A stretch of DNA of 41,519 bases, taken from an uncultured Dorea sp. (GTDB lineage: Bacteria; Bacillota; Clostridia; Lachnospirales; Lachnospiraceae). The position numbers and the translations under genes are program-made. Shown here in pieces: positions 17,720-26,324 of this stretch; position 1 is the first letter of the stretch; each line of letters begins with the position of its first letter. The stretch is from positions 1-41,519 of the forward strand of contig CAKRAT010000012.1 in the NCBI GenBank assembly GCA_934295165.1, read 5' to 3'. Below the pieces are notes generated by a model that saw only the letters and a program-made list of their open reading frames with translations, made no database searches and was not told the origin of the DNA.

Positions 17720-18553
17720 TTACTTCTGTTTTTTAATATTATGCAGGTATGGAATTTCGATCGGATCAATCGGTGTCGCCGGATTCTCAATCTTTCCCTT
17801 CAGGGTTCTTTTATGCTTTTTAAGGAGTGCCCCACCTTTATTATAAAACCAGAATGAATAGGTCAGGATCTTATGAGCCGGCCCCATCTTGTCTTTAGCC
17901 GTCTTGCCATACAATACTCCGCCTGCCCCGATTGCAGCCTTGCTCCGTATCTGGGCAATCAACTCCGTCTCACAGGTTACTCTCTCCGGAAGGATCGTAT
18001 AGCCTGTCCCGATGCAGTCCGGTCTATGCGCATCACTTCCACCAATTCCCGGCTTTTTGTATTTTTCTGCAAGCTTTCTTGCCCCCTCATTTGATTCTGC
18101 CGATTCACAGGCATTGAATGCCTCTATGAAATCGAACCTTTTGATCAGTTCCGGTGATTTATAAAATCTGCTTGTGTTGGTAAAGCTCAGGTATTTTTCC
18201 CCGCATGGATGTGCCGGTCCGAGAATTCCTCCGTGTCTGTGTACAAAATCAATCAGAACAGACACCGGAAGTCCCTTCACCTCCAGAAGACGCATTTTTA
18301 CTCCTTCCGGCATAATACAGATGATATGTCCTGCATCCAGGGTATCATACTCGATTCCTTTCAACACGACAAAATCTTCATGTACCTTTCCTTTCATATG
18401 GTATTTCCAGTGACGATAGCCATGATAAGTATCGTGATCCGTGATCAGCATCCCGTCAAATCCTTTTTCTTTCAAGGTCGTGATGTATTCGTCCAAGCTT
18501 ACCCGGCTGTCTACAGAGCCTTCCCGCACATGGCAATGCATATCTAATTTCAT
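17720..18553 (-). CDS. PHP-domain metal-dependent phosphoesterase
   Basis: A 277-residue protein with the polymerase-and-histidinol-phosphatase (PHP) fold. The metal-binding motifs are DMHCHVREGSVDSR at the N-terminus (His6, His8), ITDHDTYHG at about 37-45, the GPAHPCGEKY segment near 115, and GGSDAHRPDCIG near 172. Proteins of this kind hydrolyse small phosphoesters or nucleotides; the substrate here cannot be read from sequence. It has its own promoter, and AAGGAGG lies eight bases before the ATG. It stands alone between leuC and an oppositely functioning cluster, so context gives no clue to its role. Confidence 0.85.
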   Translation of the reverse strand: MKLDMHCHVREGSVDSRVSLDEYITTLKEKGFDGMLITDHDTYHGYRHWKYHMKGKVHEDFVVLKGIEYDTLDAGHIICIMPEGVKMRLLEVKGLPVSVLIDFVHRHGGILGPAHPCGEKYLSFTNTSRFYKSPELIKRFDFIEAFNACESAESNEGARKLAEKYKKPGIGGSDAHRPDCIGTGYTILPERVTCETELIAQIRSKAAIGAGGVLYGKTAKDKMGPAHKILTYSFWFYNKGGALLKKHKRTLKGKIENPATPIDPIEIPYLHNIKKQK

Positions 18554-18585
18554 AAGTAAGCCTCCTTAACTTTATTCTTAACAAC

Positions 18586-18613
18586 ATTATAGCACATCCC
18601 CTATAAAATACAA
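18586..18613 (-). promoter_or_regulatory. Promoter of the PHP gene
   Basis: TTGTAT (18608-18613) and TATAAT (18586-18591) with a 16-base spacer on the minus strand, start near 18579. Confidence 0.6.
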
Positions 18614-18684
18614 TGAAAGTACACCTCTGCTTTCTTAGGACTTTCTTAATTGCATAAACCAATATCTATTATCTCCGCCGGATT

Positions 18685-18727
18685 AAAAAATACCCGCCGC
18701 AGATTTTGTTTTTTTCTGCAACGGGTA
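18685..18727 (-). terminator. Terminator after the acidic-tailed membrane protein
   Basis: A 13-pair stem (TACCCGTTGCAGA with TCTGCGGCGGGTA, two G-T pairs), a loop of A-rich sequence and six T residues at 18685-18690. It lies 16 bases past the stop codon. Confidence 0.85.
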
Positions 18728-18742
18728 TACGTATTTACTAAT

Positions 18743-19687
18743 TTAATCAATATCATCAGCGTGAAAAACTACTACATCCGAATCATCAGTTTCAAAGATT
18801 TCCACATCATCTTCATCCAGGAATCCGCCTTCCGGCTCATTCCCAAAACCATCTTCTACCACATCATCATTATCTGCTTCTTCTGTTTCATCCGGAATCT
18901 CTACATCAAATATTTCCGTTACTGTTTCTTCCTCATCATCCGTCTGCCCAACAGTATCATCATGTTCTTCTGTACTACTTCCGTCTGTCTCCCCATCATC
19001 CAGAAGCATTCTTGCTTTTTCCACCTCTGATTCCATCGATACCTGCTCTTTGATTTTTTTAGAAAAAATCTTTTCTTTTCTTCCAATCTTTCTGGACTGC
19101 ATCATTGTCTGGACCACAATACCGATAACCGCAATTGCTGCACTCATCACATATCCGATCCAGCTGACTTTCGTCATTCCAAGAACAAACGGCAAGGCCA
19201 TTCCTGCTTCTACACCACCCATAATTCCTGTCACAAAGATTACCAGAAATTCTGCAAAGATCACAGTCAGTATTGCCACAACCAGTGCAACTGCCGCACA
19301 GATACAAAGTACAATTACTGATTTTGTCTCAATCAGTGCTATAAACGTTCCGAAGGATCCAAAAAATGTCATTACAAATATTCCAAACTTACGAAGTGCC
19401 GCACAAAGAATACATAAAACAATGCCACATGCCGCAATTACTATAAGAGTCTTCGTTGTATCAAATCCAACAGCCATTGAAACCACTGCTCCGATGACTA
19501 CTCCTGTACCCAGCCCCATAACTGCAGAAATTACTCTTACAAGTTTCAGACCAAACAAAGCAATAATTACACCAACTACAACGGTTGCAATCAGTACACC
19601 CATAACTTCCGGCGTCTTTGCAGCAACAAAAATACTGACCGGGCCGTCTGCCGGATTCAAAACTGATGTTACATTCTCCATATTCAT
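18743..19687 (-). CDS. Polytopic membrane protein with acidic C-terminal tail
   Basis: About seven hydrophobic helices occupy residues 25-200, many Gly/Ala/Val-rich (GVLIATVVVGVIIALFGLKL, then GIVLCILCAALRKF). The arrangement resembles the DUF4203/TMEM198 type, but I cannot confirm the family. After a basic stretch (SRKIGRKEKIFSKKIKEQ) the last 95 or so residues are extremely rich in Asp and Glu, with no aromatic core, and are surely disordered. I start at the ATG at 19687 (314 residues) because GGAG lies eight bases upstream; a longer frame to 19750 lacks a ribosome binding site. Function unknown. It lies downstream of the DUF6465-like gene, with a terminator between them. Confidence 0.75.
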   Translation of the reverse strand: MNMENVTSVLNPADGPVSIFVAAKTPEVMGVLIATVVVGVIIALFGLKLVRVISAVMGLGTGVVIGAVVSMAVGFDTTKTLIVIAACGIVLCILCAALRKFGIFVMTFFGSFGTFIALIETKSVIVLCICAAVALVVAILTVIFAEFLVIFVTGIMGGVEAGMALPFVLGMTKVSWIGYVMSAAIAVIGIVVQTMMQSRKIGRKEKIFSKKIKEQVSMESEVEKARMLLDDGETDGSSTEEHDDTVGQTDDEEETVTEIFDVEIPDETEEADNDDVVEDGFGNEPEGGFLDEDDVEIFETDDSDVVVFHADDID

Positions 19688-19776
19688 ACTCGTATCTCCT
19701 TTACCCCTTATTATCCGCAATGCATCTGCCATCCGTATATGCTCCTCCACTAACAGCTGCTATTGCTTCCTGTAAG

Positions 19777-19813
19777 TATAAAAGGCCGTGTCTCCGAAGA
19801 TTCACAGCCTTTT
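19777..19813 (-). terminator. Terminator after the DUF6465-like gene
   Basis: AAAGGCTGTG pairs with CACGGCCTTT (one G-T pair), and the inner TC-TTCG-GA forms a tight tetraloop. A short T-rich tail (TTTTATA) follows. It starts 18 bases past the stop codon. Confidence 0.7.
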
Positions 19814-19831
19814 GGTTGCTTATATCCGCCT

Positions 19832-20479
19832 CTAGAATGCTACTGCTCCTGTCTCTGTTCCGTTAATGACATAGTATACTGCAGATTCTTCTGGTTTTAT
19901 GTATAAATCCATCGTCTTGATGTCTCCGACTTTCTTTCCAGAAGATGTCCATGCCTTCTTTACTCTTGCGACTATATCTTTTTCTTCTACCTGTTTTCCA
20001 AAGTATTCTACAAATGAATTTACCTTGATTTCCTTTTTTGCAGTTGTTTTTTTCGTAGTTGTCTTCTTCGCTGCCGTTTTCTTTGCAGTCGTTTTCTTTA
20101 CCGGTACTTTTTCAGCAGCTTTCTTTACTGCTGTCTTCTTTTCTTCTGCCTTTTCTGCTGCTGTTTCTACTACCTTTTTCTCAACAGTTTCTTTTTTGAC
20201 AGGTTCTGTCTTCCCTGCTTTTTCCTCAACTTTTTTCTCAGCCTTCGTTGCTTCCGGCTTAGCTGACTCTTCTTTTGTGGTCGGTTTTACTGGCTCTGCT
20301 TTTGGAGCTGCTGCTTTCACCGGCTCCTTCTCTATCTTCTTTGGCTCTGCTGCTGCCACTGCCTTTACTGTCTCTGCTTTCTTAGTTGTCTCTGCTTTTT
20401 CTGATGTCTTTGTCTCTGTTGCAGTTACTTTCGCAGTTACATCCTTTGTGGTTGCTGTTGTTACTTTTTTTGTAGCCAT
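19832..20479 (-). CDS. Lys/Ala/Glu-rich protein with C-terminal DUF6465-like domain
   Basis: The 215-residue protein has two parts. Residues 1-150 are almost only Lys, Ala, Thr, Glu, Val and Pro, with repeated KKTTAKK / KKTAAKK-type units near 128-148, like histone-H1 or HctB/AlgP-type DNA-binding tails. The last 65 residues form a compact domain (VNSFVEYFGKQVEEKDIVAR, TMDLYIKPEESAVYYVIN) resembling DUF6465, which I associate with Lachnospiraceae. The DNA-binding suggestion for the tail is inference from composition. A TTGCAT/TATAAT promoter and an AGGAGG site precede it. The long plus-strand frame over it is a mirror of the low-complexity repeat. Confidence 0.75.
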   Translation of the reverse strand: MATKKVTTATTKDVTAKVTATETKTSEKAETTKKAETVKAVAAAEPKKIEKEPVKAAAPKAEPVKPTTKEESAKPEATKAEKKVEEKAGKTEPVKKETVEKKVVETAAEKAEEKKTAVKKAAEKVPVKKTTAKKTAAKKTTTKKTTAKKEIKVNSFVEYFGKQVEEKDIVARVKKAWTSSGKKVGDIKTMDLYIKPEESAVYYVINGTETGAVAF

Positions 20480-20526
20480 TTCATTTCCTCCTAAATCTAT
20501 CTAAGCCTTATCACCTAGTTGTCAAT

Positions 20527-20554
20527 ATTATAACACATTCTTCCAAAAATGCAA
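20527..20554 (-). promoter_or_regulatory. Promoter of the DUF6465-like gene
   Basis: TTGCAT (20549-20554) and a perfect TATAAT (20527-20532), 16 bases apart on the minus strand. Confidence 0.65.
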
Positions 20555-20575
20555 TTCTATGCCGCAGACAGTATT

Positions 20576-21427
20576 CTACACTCCAATCATCTCCAGAATC
20601 AGACCCGCAATCACTGCAATTGCATACAATACTGTGATAATCTTTACATTTTCCTTCTTATTCGGATTCACCTTGAATAACACTACAAGTCCGATGCCCG
20701 CTCCTGTACAAAGTCCTGCGGTCACCGATGCAAAAGAGATTGCCCCGCTTAAATATAACTGTGTCAGAATCACGGATGCCGCACAGTTCGGAATCAGTCC
20801 TATCAGGGCTGCAATCGCCGGCTGGAATACGGTATCTCCAAGCATCATTGCTGAGATCTTGTCAATTCCAAGAATTTCGATACACAGATTCAAAATAAAT
20901 GTAAATACAAACAGGTATAAAAAAATCTTACCTGTATGACGGAGTGCCGGTTTTACCACCCCCGCCGAATGATTGTGGCATCCACAATCATGGCAGAGTT
21001 CTCCTTCATGATGCGGCACAGCAATTTCTTTTTTAAAGAAACCATCCACCAGATATCCCGCAACAATTGCAATGATTACTTTTACCAGAAGCAATACACC
21101 GATCTTCCCTGCATGTTCCGGATTTCCCATTATAATAAGTATTGCTTCATCCGACGTCGCCAGAAATACCGCGATCAATGTTCCGATCGTGATAATCCCG
21201 CCTGAATACAGATTCGCTGCCATAACTGAGAATCCACACTGCGGAACACATCCGACGACTGCTCCTACAACCGGTCCTGCCTTATCTACTTTTATCATGA
21301 GTTTTTTTGTAAAATCACTGGAATAATGCTCCAATGCTTCTATCAGCAGAAAGGCAAGAAACAGGAATGGAAGCATCTTGGCACAGTCGGCCGCTGCATC
21401 CAGTAATACCTCAATAAACATTTCCAT
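20576..21427 (-). CDS. Putative heavy-metal (manganese-type) exporter, 10TM ArsP_2-like family
   Basis: A 283-residue membrane protein of the family described as putative 10TM heavy-metal exporter (often annotated as arsenic efflux or manganese transporter). It has an internal duplication: GCVPQCGFSVMAANLYSGG near residue 59 and GLIPNCAASVILTQLYLSG near 219 are clearly related and probably face each other in the membrane. A TSDEAILIIMGNP segment lies at about 91. The loop between halves carries a His/Cys cluster, HHEGELCHDCGCHNH (139-153), a likely metal-binding site. A promoter with an overlapping palindrome lies upstream, which would suit metal-responsive control. Substrate is inferred from the family only. 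Confidence 0.82.
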   Translation of the reverse strand: MEMFIEVLLDAAADCAKMLPFLFLAFLLIEALEHYSSDFTKKLMIKVDKAGPVVGAVVGCVPQCGFSVMAANLYSGGIITIGTLIAVFLATSDEAILIIMGNPEHAGKIGVLLLVKVIIAIVAGYLVDGFFKKEIAVPHHEGELCHDCGCHNHSAGVVKPALRHTGKIFLYLFVFTFILNLCIEILGIDKISAMMLGDTVFQPAIAALIGLIPNCAASVILTQLYLSGAISFASVTAGLCTGAGIGLVVLFKVNPNKKENVKIITVLYAIAVIAGLILEMIGV

Positions 21428-21456
21428 ATCTACAGTCTCTCCTTTATTCTTTTTAT

Positions 21457-21483
21457 CATAACATTTTTATTCTAGATGTTATG
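21457..21483. promoter_or_regulatory. Palindromic operator candidate over the metal-exporter promoter
   Basis: A perfect eight-base inverted repeat, CATAACAT (21457-21464) and ATGTTATG (21476-21483), brackets the -10 box. A repressor bound here would block the exporter promoter. It does not match a MntR or Fur box that I know. Confidence 0.5.
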
Positions 21484-21497
21484 GTATTATTTTTCAA
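21469..21497 (-). promoter_or_regulatory. Promoter of the metal exporter
   Basis: TTGAAA (21492-21497) and TAGAAT (21469-21474) with a 17-base spacer on the minus strand. Confidence 0.6.
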
Positions 21498-21564
21498 GCA
21501 AAATATACAGTCTGACATTAGATATTTTTTCTCAGTTACCCTGTAATTTTCAGTCTTTTTTCTG

Positions 21565-21570
21565 TATAAT
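21565..21570 (+). promoter_or_regulatory. -10 box of the PEP/pyruvate-binding gene
   Basis: A perfect TATAAT on the plus strand, 41 bases before the ATG at 21612. No good -35 box lies at the right distance, so the promoter may need an activator. Confidence 0.4.
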
Positions 21571-21611
21571 AGATTATATATAGACTATTCATACAGAAGG
21601 GACGTGATCAT

Positions 21612-24191
21612 ATGAGTACTTTTGAACGAATCAGGTCCGGTCTTCCGGGCCTTGACTCCATGCTTGATTCCATCCGTATGGGCGATAATGTCGTCTGGCA
21701 GGTATCCAGTATGGATGACTACATGCACTTTGTAACCCCGCTCTGTAACCAGCTTCGTGAAGCAGGAAAAGAACTTTTATATATGCATTTTTCCGGGCAC
21801 CCTGCCCTTCTTCAGGCTGGTAACGGAATCCGTGTCTACGAGTTCAATCCTTCGGAGGGATTTGAAGCTTTTACTATGAACGTCCGGCGCCGGATCAAAG
21901 CTGAAGGACGTGATGCCTTTTATGTATTTGACTGCCTTTCCGACCTGCAGGCTGCATGGGCTACCGATCTTATGATGGGGAATTTCTTTAAAGTTACCTG
22001 TCCTTATCTGTTTGAGTTAAATACAGTTGCATATTTTCCACTTCTGCGCGGGCAGCATTCTTTCGATGCCGTTGCCCGTATCCAGGAGACTACACAGCTG
22101 CTTCTGGATGTATACACTGATAGTGAAAGCCTTTATATCAATCCTTTAAAGGTCTGGAACCGCTATTCTCCGAATATGTTTCTTCCGCATAAATACATGG
22201 AAGAAAGTGGTTCATTTCTTCCGCTGAAAGGCGGGTATGAGATCAGCCGTTTTTATACATTGGTGGATGCGCTTACCAACACTTCTGAGAACCAGAACCT
22301 GGACAGCTGGGAACGCTTCATCACGGATACCCGGCGCACTTACCGCAGAGAAGGTATCTTTACTCCGGCGGTCGAAGATATCATTTCCCATACCATGATG
22401 TCAAACGATGAGAAAATCCTTTCGCTTTTAAAAACCTATTTTGAACCGGATGATTATTTTCTTGTATATAAACGCATGATCGGCACCGGCTGTATTGGCG
22501 GCAAGGCATGCGGTATGCTTCTCGCAAGAAAGATTATTCAAAAAGATAACCCCGGTGCATTTGCCCACATGGAACCTCACGATTCCTATTATCTCGGTTC
22601 CGATGTATTCTATACTTATATTGTACATAATAAATTCTGGCGTCTTCATATCCATCAGAAGACAAAACAGGGCTACTTCAAACTAGCTCCGCAGCTGGAA
22701 CAGGCCTTTCTTTCCGGTTCTTTCCCGGAAGCCATACGGCTGCAGTTCATCCGCATGCTGGAATATTTTGGACAGCGTCCGATCATCGTCCGTTCCAGCA
22801 GCCTTCAGGAAGATGCATTTGGTAATGCATTTGCCGGAAAATACGAGTCCGTCTTCTGCATCAACACCGGTACCATGGACGAGCGTCTCACGGAACTGGA
22901 AAATGCGGTCCGTACCGTATACGCCAGCACCATGAATACTTCTGCCCTGGAATACCGCAGGCAGCGCGGACTCGGATTCAAAGATGAACAGATGGCGCTT
23001 CTGATCCAACGTGTATCCGGATCTATGTACGAAGATTTTCTCATGCCAAATGCTGCAGGTGTCGGCTACTCTTACAGTGCTTATAAGTGGGATGATTCTA
23101 TCGATGCTTCCGACGGTATGCTGCGCCTGGTAATGGGACTTGGCACAAGAGCCGTTGACCGTACAGAAGGAGATTATCCACGTATTGTAAATCTTTCTGC
23201 CCCGGAACGCTCCACACTTACCGAAAGCTGGGCAAAACATCAGTATTCCCAGCGTTATGTAGATCTTATGGATTATACAACAAAATCGCTGTCGTCCAGA
23301 CCCCTTAAAGACGTCACACCATATATGGATTCCTGGTATAAAAAACTGGTACTGGAACACGACAGCGATGCCGAGCGGACATTCCGCGAGCGCGGACAGC
23401 GGCGTGAAATTCTCTTTGCCAGCTGCGAAGGGCTTGTCCGGAATGCAGAATTTACCGGCTGTATGAAATCTCTTCTTCATACATTGCAACAGGCTTATCA
23501 ATATCCCGTCGATATTGAATTCACCATCAACGGAACTGATACCGGTGAATTTGTATTTAACCTGTTACAGTGCAGACCGCTTCAGGTCGGCACAAGAAGA
23601 GATGCCGTAACCGTTCCTTCACTCCCGGAAGATAAAACAGTGTTCTCCGTTACCGGTTCTTCCATGGGCGGATCCCGGGCAGAAGATATTGACTATGTAG
23701 TCTTCGTAGACTCACGGGCTTATTATGAATTCCCATATAAACGGAAACCCGATATCGCCCATATTATCGGAGACATCAATCATCACTTCCGCAAAAGCAA
23801 TCAGAACCTGCTTTTGTTTGTACCCGGACGCATCGGAACTTCTTCACCGGAACTTGGGGTTCCTGTAAGCTTTGCTGCGATCAATCACTTCTGTGCGATC
23901 TGCGAAATGTCGGACAGTGAAGTCGGATACATGCCGGAGCTTTCTTACGGAAGCCATATGTTCCAGGATCTGGTAGAGGCAGAGATTTTTTACACAGCGC
24001 TATTTGACACTCCAAAGACACGGATTTTTAACCGTACTGTTTTTCATGATATGCCTAACATTCTCACGGAAATACTGCCGGATTGTAAAGAGTATGAAGA
24101 CATTGTAAAAGTATGCCATACGGAATGCTTGCATTTGAAACTGTACTCGGATATTCAAAATAGTGAAACCGTACTTGGATTCGAATCCTGA
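21612..24191 (+). CDS. PEP/pyruvate-binding domain protein with degenerate KaiC-like N-terminus
   Basis: An 859-residue protein, one of only two plus-strand genes here. Residues 8-170 resemble a KaiC/RadA-type RecA fold (SGLPGLDSMLDSIRMGD, then DAFYVFDCLSDL as a Walker-B-like strand), but the P-loop GxxxxGK is absent. Residues 285-680 match the PEP/pyruvate-binding ATP-grasp domain of pyruvate phosphate dikinase and PEP synthase: IGTGCIGGKACGMLLARK at 290-307, then RPIIVRSSSLQEDAFGNAFA at 389-408, and TINGTDTGEFVFNLLQCRPL-type text near 660. The swivelling phosphohistidine domain and the PEP barrel are missing, so it cannot be a complete dikinase. Role unknown; perhaps a phosphotransferase or regulator acting on a partner. 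Confidence 0.8.
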   Translation: MSTFERIRSGLPGLDSMLDSIRMGDNVVWQVSSMDDYMHFVTPLCNQLREAGKELLYMHFSGHPALLQAGNGIRVYEFNPSEGFEAFTMNVRRRIKAEGRDAFYVFDCLSDLQAAWATDLMMGNFFKVTCPYLFELNTVAYFPLLRGQHSFDAVARIQETTQLLLDVYTDSESLYINPLKVWNRYSPNMFLPHKYMEESGSFLPLKGGYEISRFYTLVDALTNTSENQNLDSWERFITDTRRTYRREGIFTPAVEDIISHTMMSNDEKILSLLKTYFEPDDYFLVYKRMIGTGCIGGKACGMLLARKIIQKDNPGAFAHMEPHDSYYLGSDVFYTYIVHNKFWRLHIHQKTKQGYFKLAPQLEQAFLSGSFPEAIRLQFIRMLEYFGQRPIIVRSSSLQEDAFGNAFAGKYESVFCINTGTMDERLTELENAVRTVYASTMNTSALEYRRQRGLGFKDEQMALLIQRVSGSMYEDFLMPNAAGVGYSYSAYKWDDSIDASDGMLRLVMGLGTRAVDRTEGDYPRIVNLSAPERSTLTESWAKHQYSQRYVDLMDYTTKSLSSRPLKDVTPYMDSWYKKLVLEHDSDAERTFRERGQRREILFASCEGLVRNAEFTGCMKSLLHTLQQAYQYPVDIEFTINGTDTGEFVFNLLQCRPLQVGTRRDAVTVPSLPEDKTVFSVTGSSMGGSRAEDIDYVVFVDSRAYYEFPYKRKPDIAHIIGDINHHFRKSNQNLLLFVPGRIGTSSPELGVPVSFAAINHFCAICEMSDSEVGYMPELSYGSHMFQDLVEAEIFYTALFDTPKTRIFNRTVFHDMPNILTEILPDCKEYEDIVKVCHTECLHLKLYSDIQNSETVLGFES

Positions 24192-24256
24192 TCGAACATA
24201 TGGCGGTCCGCCGGACCTTTCACCTGCAGCCCCTTCCGGACACACAGCGATACACA

Positions 24257-24290
24257 AGAAATGAGCAGCGTACACTGCTCATTTCTGTTT
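24257..24290. terminator. Terminator hairpin between the convergent genes
   Basis: A perfect 12-base-pair stem, AGAAATGAGCAG with CTGCTCATTTCT, six-base loop, followed by GTTTT on the plus strand and T-containing sequence on the minus side. It separates the plus-strand PEP/pyruvate-binding gene from the minus-strand kinase-like gene and probably works for both. Confidence 0.8.
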
Positions 24291-24320
24291 TATCAATTAT
24301 TCATTTCATTGTCAGTTATC

Positions 24321-24938
24321 TTATCTTTTGTAAATTCCTTCCAGTATATCTACCGTACCTTTGATTCCAAGAAGGCTTGCATTCAACAATATCTCATGTG
24401 AACTGATACTTCCCCATTCCTGTCCCGTATGCGTTTCGTAATAATATTTCCGTTCTCTGTCCATCCGTTTAATGCGGTCGAGAGCCTTTTTCTCAGACAC
24501 ATCGTATCTTTCTGCAATACGTCTGATACGGTCAGCCCTGTCAGCACAGATAAATACATTGATGCAGTTCGGATTATCCTTCAAGATATAGTCCGCACAT
24601 CTGCCAACGATCACACATGGTCCACGCTCTGCAAGCTTTTTGATAATTTCTGTCTGCAATTCATACATCTGTTCAGACAACGGCTGTACGTATTCTTCCG
24701 AATTAATATAGGAAGAATATCCCATCGGTGTGATCAGATAACTGGATACAAAACTGTTAAGAGACGTCTCATCAATCGCCTTTGCAGTCTCTTCTCTGAT
24801 ATCCATCTTCTCCGCTGCCATTCTGACCAGATTGTTATCATATAACGGAATATCCAGTCTTGTTGCAAGAAGATTCCCAATCTCATGGCCGCCGCTTCCA
24901 AACTGTCTGCCTATTGTTATGATCTTATGTGTCGTCAT
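24321..24938 (-). CDS. Cytidylate-kinase-like P-loop protein
   Basis: A 205-residue protein of the cytidylate-kinase-like family, common and often multiple in Lachnospiraceae. The N-terminus has IITIGRQFGSGGHEIGNLLA, a modified P-loop (GRxFGSGGxxI) rather than the classic GKS form. Next come VGRCADYILKD, the NVFICADRADRIRRIA strand-helix and the DRERKYYYETHTG lid-like segment. True Cmk phosphorylates CMP; this shorter relative has no proven substrate. I start at the ATG at 24938 because AAGGAGGG lies six bases upstream; the frame to 24986 has no ribosome binding site and includes the -10 region. It converges on the PEP/pyruvate-binding gene. Confidence 0.85.
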   Translation of the reverse strand: MTTHKIITIGRQFGSGGHEIGNLLATRLDIPLYDNNLVRMAAEKMDIREETAKAIDETSLNSFVSSYLITPMGYSSYINSEEYVQPLSEQMYELQTEIIKKLAERGPCVIVGRCADYILKDNPNCINVFICADRADRIRRIAERYDVSEKKALDRIKRMDRERKYYYETHTGQEWGSISSHEILLNASLLGIKGTVDILEGIYKR

Positions 24939-25027
24939 AGGTATCCCTCCTTCTGATGAAAGTATCACGATTTCTTTGTCTATCATTATACATTGATTCG
25001 TCAGAAAATACCATATGTTTTTAATGA

Positions 25028-26302
25028 TTAATCAGTTAATTCCACGCATTTTTCTGTTGGATAGATTACTCCTTCTTTCATAACAAATGCACAGTCTAAT
25101 AATGCATACGGATCTGTCATCAGGTCTCTTTTCCATGCTGCAATATCTGCATATTTTCCTGGTTCCAGTGTACCGATCTTATCTTCCAGCTGAAGTATCT
25201 CTGAATTAACCTTTGTTGCCGCATGTAAGGTACGGAAAGTGCCCATGCCGCTCTCCATCCACGCTTTAAATTCATATCCACTTTCATAATTCTGATGTGT
25301 TGCAACCATATCCGTGCCGTATCCTAACTTACACTTGCAATTTTTGATCACTTCACGACCTGCCTGCAATGCGTCTTTATAATATTCCAGTTTAATTCTA
25401 TATTCTTCCTGCTTGGTCTGTATCATAACCGGATCATAATGTACCGCTTCTTCGTACGGGCAGAATGTAGGAACAACATATACATCATTATCTATGATCA
25501 TCTGTGCCGTTTCTTCATCCATAAGTGAACAATGTTCCATTCCGTCAATTCCGAATTTTATCAGTTTCTGCATATGATCTACACTATATACATGTGCTGT
25601 AACAGTCTTTCCCCATTCATGGGCAGTATCCATGATTGCTTTCAGCTCTTCATCATTCATCTGCTGTTGTGACGGATTATCATATGGTGTAAAGAAGCCT
25701 CCCGTTGCCATGATCTTAATAAAATCCGCACCGTATTTTATCTCTTCTCTGACCGCATTTACAAAGAAATCTTTTCCGGCTCCGAGACTCAATCTCAGGT
25801 TCTGCACTATATTAGACAATTCCGGATTTCTTGCAAATCCCTGTGACAGATCACCATGGCTTCCTGCCGCACACAGGAATCTAGGTGCCGCCACAATTCT
25901 CGATCCTGTGATATACCCTTTTTCTATTGCTCTTTTAACATCCAGAACCCCAAAACCATTCGAAGTAATTCCTCCCGGATGTCTGACTGTTGTAAATCCT
26001 CTGGAAAGTGTCTTCTGTGCAGTTCTGATGATTGCGATTGTTTTTGCTTCTTCTGAAGTAGTATATACTTCTTCTCTTATTGTGTGCCAGTCTATATAAT
26101 CCATATGCATATGCGCATCAATCATTCCCGGCGTAACGGTTGCATCCGAAAGATCCACTACTTCTGCTGTCTCCGGCTGTGGAATTTCTCTGCCAACAGC
26201 CTCTATCTTATTATCTTTGACAAGTATCTTATATCCTTCTTTGAATTCCGCATCTATACCATTATAAAATTTACCACAAATAATATATGTATACTTACTC
26301 AT
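25028..26302 (-). CDS. Metal-dependent amidohydrolase (imidazolonepropionase/prolidase-like)
   Basis: A 424-residue amidohydrolase with a complete binuclear metal site. His64 and His66 are in IDAHMHMDYID, a probable carboxylated lysine Lys196 is in ADFIKIMATGGFF, His237 is in VTAHVYS, His257 is in GMEHCSLMDE, and Asp331 is in LGYGTDM. An N-terminal beta-domain (ILVKDNKIEAVG) and the closing LEPGKYADIAAW are also typical. Relatives include Xaa-Arg/Xaa-Lys dipeptidases and N-acyl or lactam hydrolases; the substrate cannot be fixed. It follows the two membrane proteins by 22 bases in the same operon, so it may process what they import. No signal peptide, so it is cytoplasmic. Confidence 0.87.
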   Translation of the reverse strand: MSKYTYIICGKFYNGIDAEFKEGYKILVKDNKIEAVGREIPQPETAEVVDLSDATVTPGMIDAHMHMDYIDWHTIREEVYTTSEEAKTIAIIRTAQKTLSRGFTTVRHPGGITSNGFGVLDVKRAIEKGYITGSRIVAAPRFLCAAGSHGDLSQGFARNPELSNIVQNLRLSLGAGKDFFVNAVREEIKYGADFIKIMATGGFFTPYDNPSQQQMNDEELKAIMDTAHEWGKTVTAHVYSVDHMQKLIKFGIDGMEHCSLMDEETAQMIIDNDVYVVPTFCPYEEAVHYDPVMIQTKQEEYRIKLEYYKDALQAGREVIKNCKCKLGYGTDMVATHQNYESGYEFKAWMESGMGTFRTLHAATKVNSEILQLEDKIGTLEPGKYADIAAWKRDLMTDPYALLDCAFVMKEGVIYPTEKCVELTD

Positions 26303-26324
26303 ACGCTGCTCCTTTCCATGAACA

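Noticed and set aside
19050..19775. 241-residue plus-strand frame opposite the acidic-tailed membrane protein
   Set aside because: Mirror of a hydrophobic gene; no start signal, and codon bias fits the minus strand.
19899..20504. 201-residue Phe/Ala/Val/Ser-rich plus-strand frame
   Set aside because: Antisense translation of the Lys/Ala repeats; looks membrane-like only by composition.
22683..23501. 272-residue minus-strand frame inside the PEP/pyruvate-binding gene
   Set aside because: The plus strand carries clear domain motifs through this stretch; no ribosome binding site for the minus frame.
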